A DNA stretch of 14,013 nt from DASYSA01 sp036003885 (GTDB lineage Bacteria > Acidobacteriota > Blastocatellia > UBA7656), in NCBI GenBank assembly GCA_036003885.1, contig DASYSA010000726.1, positions 1 through 14,013 on the forward strand. The letters run 5' to 3'. The notes under the pieces were generated by a model that saw only the letters and a program-made list of their open reading frames with translations, ran no database searches and was not told the DNA's origin. The translations under genes and the position numbers were made by a program. Shown piece after piece: positions 12,104-14,013 of this stretch (position 1 is its first letter; every line of letters begins with the position of its first letter).

Positions 12104-13980
12104 GTCCGCAGCCCGAATCGCCTAACAACCGTTGCCGCAGTCAACAGGATCAGCAACAGCACCGCCGCAAGCATGCTCAGGATGCTGCCGGCGCGCCGCG
12201 CAGGAGTATTTTCGTAGTCGAGCTTGATTTTGTGTACACCCGCCGGCAGGAGGAGCGTGATCTCACCCCGTCGAGCGCCGGTTACAATCTCGGCGTCCGT
12301 GTCATCCACCGTCGCCGTCCATCCCGGGAAGTTGAAGGTTCTTATAGAAAGTTGATCAGCCTCCGGCAGCGCCACCTGAAACGCGCGATGCTCAGGGTCC
12401 CACCGCTCGACTTCCACAGTACCCCTCCCTTCGGCGAGATCTGCCTCAGCAAGATGAGGCAACGTAAAGGGATCTCCATATGCGGTTCGTGGAATCAGCG
12501 CCAGATTGATGTGCTCGACGGACGCCTCCATGAACGGTGCATAGTACATCGGGCGCACGACCAGAATGATGCTTAACGCGATTCCGCCTACCATTGTAAT
12601 CAGAACCGCAGCCGTGAGCGAAGAAAGCGCCCATTTTCGCCGCTCGGTACGGGCGGTGGCCGCCGCCTGCACGCAAGCCCCGATAAGCAGCGCCACGACA
12701 AGCGTGCTAATCGACAGCATCCGCCACGTGAACACGCCGATGTCGATCTTCGGAATGTACCGCCCGCCTGCGTAATAGGAAGCCTTGGTCATCATGAAGG
12801 CAACGAAGCAGCCCATCACCAGCCAGAGCAGCACTCGTTCCTTCAGTCCCGGCGAAATCAGTCTCCTTCTGCGGCTGAATCCAAGAAGCGCCACAGCCAG
12901 AACTACAATCCCCACCGTGGAGGCGATCCAGGTGGCATCAATCAAGGTGAAGAATCCTATATGCGGCGCCCTGTAAGGGAGGTTGTGAACGAACACATAT
13001 GTAGTATGGTAAGGCCAGTTCTCCGAAACATACTCGTGACCGATCAAGTTCTCCTCGACTGCAGCCGATACCAGGTAAGCACCCGACAACGCCACCCCGA
13101 TCCCAATCGCAACTCCGACGCTCACGAGGCCCTTCGGGTCTCGTCGGCGTATCGCCAGAATCAAAACACACAGTCCGAAGCAAAGCGTAAACTGATACGC
13201 GGTAGGTGGGTGCGACCATAAGAACGCTCCGTAGACGGCAGCGAGTGCGGCGATGTTCACGATCCTGCTCGATCGAATGCTCGAGCCACGTCCGGTTTCC
13301 GGTGTGACTCGCTTTCCATCGGGTGTGCTATCGCGAAATAGTCGCTCGCCAAAAAGGAGCATGAGCGGCGCCCAGACGAAACCCAACATCTCGGCCATCG
13401 CTCCGCGCTGATACTGATCCAATATGTGATACGGCAGAAAGATATAGGCCCCCATGGTGACGCTCGCCGCCAGACGTGACATTCTTTCCCGAGCGTAGAG
13501 ATAGATGGCAGCCGCCGAGGCTACCATTACGATCAAGTAAGTACCCAGGAGTGTCGACCACCAGTCGCGGAGAAACACAAAGAGCAGCGATGTCATGTAG
13601 TAGATGCCTGGCGGATAATAGCTTGTGGTAGGAGCTCCGAAGTGCCGGTTTGTGTCCTCCTCCCATCTGGGGTAGATCGTTCCGGACGAGAGATTGTTGT
13701 AGAACGACTTCATTTGCTCGAAGTGCAGATGCATGTCATGAGTAACCGGCATCCGCAGTTGTGTCCTGCTGCTCTGGTTCGACGTCCTGCCCATGAAGAA
13801 GAAAGGGACGGCCGCCCCAGCCGAAAGGCCTACGCAGAGGAGGAGTACAAAAAGGCGGGCCCTGGTCGGGCCAGTGGCAGGCAGGGTTTCACTCTTCGCA
13901 ACGACAACTGTGTCAGTTTCCATCGGATCCGATCTGCTCTCGTCGGCGAAGATGCTAACATAGGGCCGCCAATCAGTCAT
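12091..13980 (-). CDS. multi-pass membrane protein, PTPS-related / GT-C-like
   Basis: A 629-residue inner-membrane protein with about 12 hydrophobic segments; the first is at about 43-64 (RLFVLLLCVGLSAGAAVPFFF). After it comes a loop with HDMHLHFEQMKSFYNNLSSG, YPRWEEDTNRHFGAPT and SYYPPGIYY, the layout of the 6-pyruvoyl-tetrahydropterin-synthase-related membrane family, whose GT-C-like fold suggests sugar or lipid-linked transfer. A beta-rich domain (about 490-595) with FNFPGWTATVDD and LLLPAGVHKIKLDY resembles the C-terminal part of YfhO-type proteins, and a last helix follows. The activity is not established for this family. The start at 13980 has no ribosome site; an ATG at 13923 (METDTVVV) has a weak GGA and is equally possible. 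TATCAT on the minus strand (13996-14001) may be a -10. The last codons (RTRDV and the stop) are built from heptamer repeat sequence. Confidence 0.85.
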   Translation of the reverse strand: MTDWRPYVSIFADESRSDPMETDTVVVAKSETLPATGPTRARLFVLLLCVGLSAGAAVPFFFMGRTSNQSSRTQLRMPVTHDMHLHFEQMKSFYNNLSSGTIYPRWEEDTNRHFGAPTTSYYPPGIYYMTSLLFVFLRDWWSTLLGTYLIVMVASAAAIYLYARERMSRLAASVTMGAYIFLPYHILDQYQRGAMAEMLGFVWAPLMLLFGERLFRDSTPDGKRVTPETGRGSSIRSSRIVNIAALAAVYGAFLWSHPPTAYQFTLCFGLCVLILAIRRRDPKGLVSVGVAIGIGVALSGAYLVSAAVEENLIGHEYVSENWPYHTTYVFVHNLPYRAPHIGFFTLIDATWIASTVGIVVLAVALLGFSRRRRLISPGLKERVLLWLVMGCFVAFMMTKASYYAGGRYIPKIDIGVFTWRMLSISTLVVALLIGACVQAAATARTERRKWALSSLTAAVLITMVGGIALSIILVVRPMYYAPFMEASVEHINLALIPRTAYGDPFTLPHLAEADLAEGRGTVEVERWDPEHRAFQVALPEADQLSIRTFNFPGWTATVDDTDAEIVTGARRGEITLLLPAGVHKIKLDYENTPARRAGSILSMLAAVLLLILLTAATVVRRFGLRTRDV

Positions 13981-14013
13981 GGAATGGCGCGAAGAATGAT
14001 AAAATGAGGGTGC

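Overview
The window reads as chromosomal DNA from a moderately GC-rich, Gram-negative-type bacterium: it has a TonB-dependent receptor, a lipoprotein and Shine-Dalgarno (SD)-led genes. The gene mix (human-type transketolase, receptor with a carboxypeptidase-regulatory N-domain, PTPS-related membrane protein, TPR/HTH regulator, intergenic heptamer arrays) fits Acidobacteriota, perhaps Blastocatellia. That assignment is inference and was not tested by search.

Region 1 (1-5456, all minus strand) is a central-carbon cluster transcribed tkt -> gap -> pgk -> lipoprotein -> tpiA, with tpiA cut by the window edge. It joins the pentose-phosphate pathway to the triose-phosphate steps of glycolysis or gluconeogenesis. 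A lipoprotein of unknown function with a 12-proline run lies 1 nt after pgk and 65 nt before tpiA. tkt and gap have clear SD sequences and candidate promoters; pgk and tpiA have no visible SD.

Region 2 (5457-7359) starts with a 362-bp divergent intergenic stretch filled with two inverted heptamer arrays. It continues on the plus strand with a small cupin gene overlapping a diverged DapA-family aldolase gene. Region 3 (7360-7811, 452 bp between convergent genes) holds two inverted copies of a ~92-bp palindrome-hairpin-palindrome element plus another hairpin, and no credible gene. Region 4 (7812-12034) has a minus-strand TPR protein with a C-terminal helix-turn-helix, preceded by a possible 51-codon ORF sharing ATGA with it, and a divergent plus-strand TonB-dependent receptor gene. 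Region 5 (12035-14013) has a heptamer inverted repeat between convergent genes and a large minus-strand multi-pass membrane protein.

The most unusual feature is a set of tandem arrays at several loci. All have a 7-bp unit, but the unit sequence differs from locus to locus, and four of the flanking genes end at or inside an array. No CRISPR array, tRNA, rRNA, transposase or phage gene was seen.
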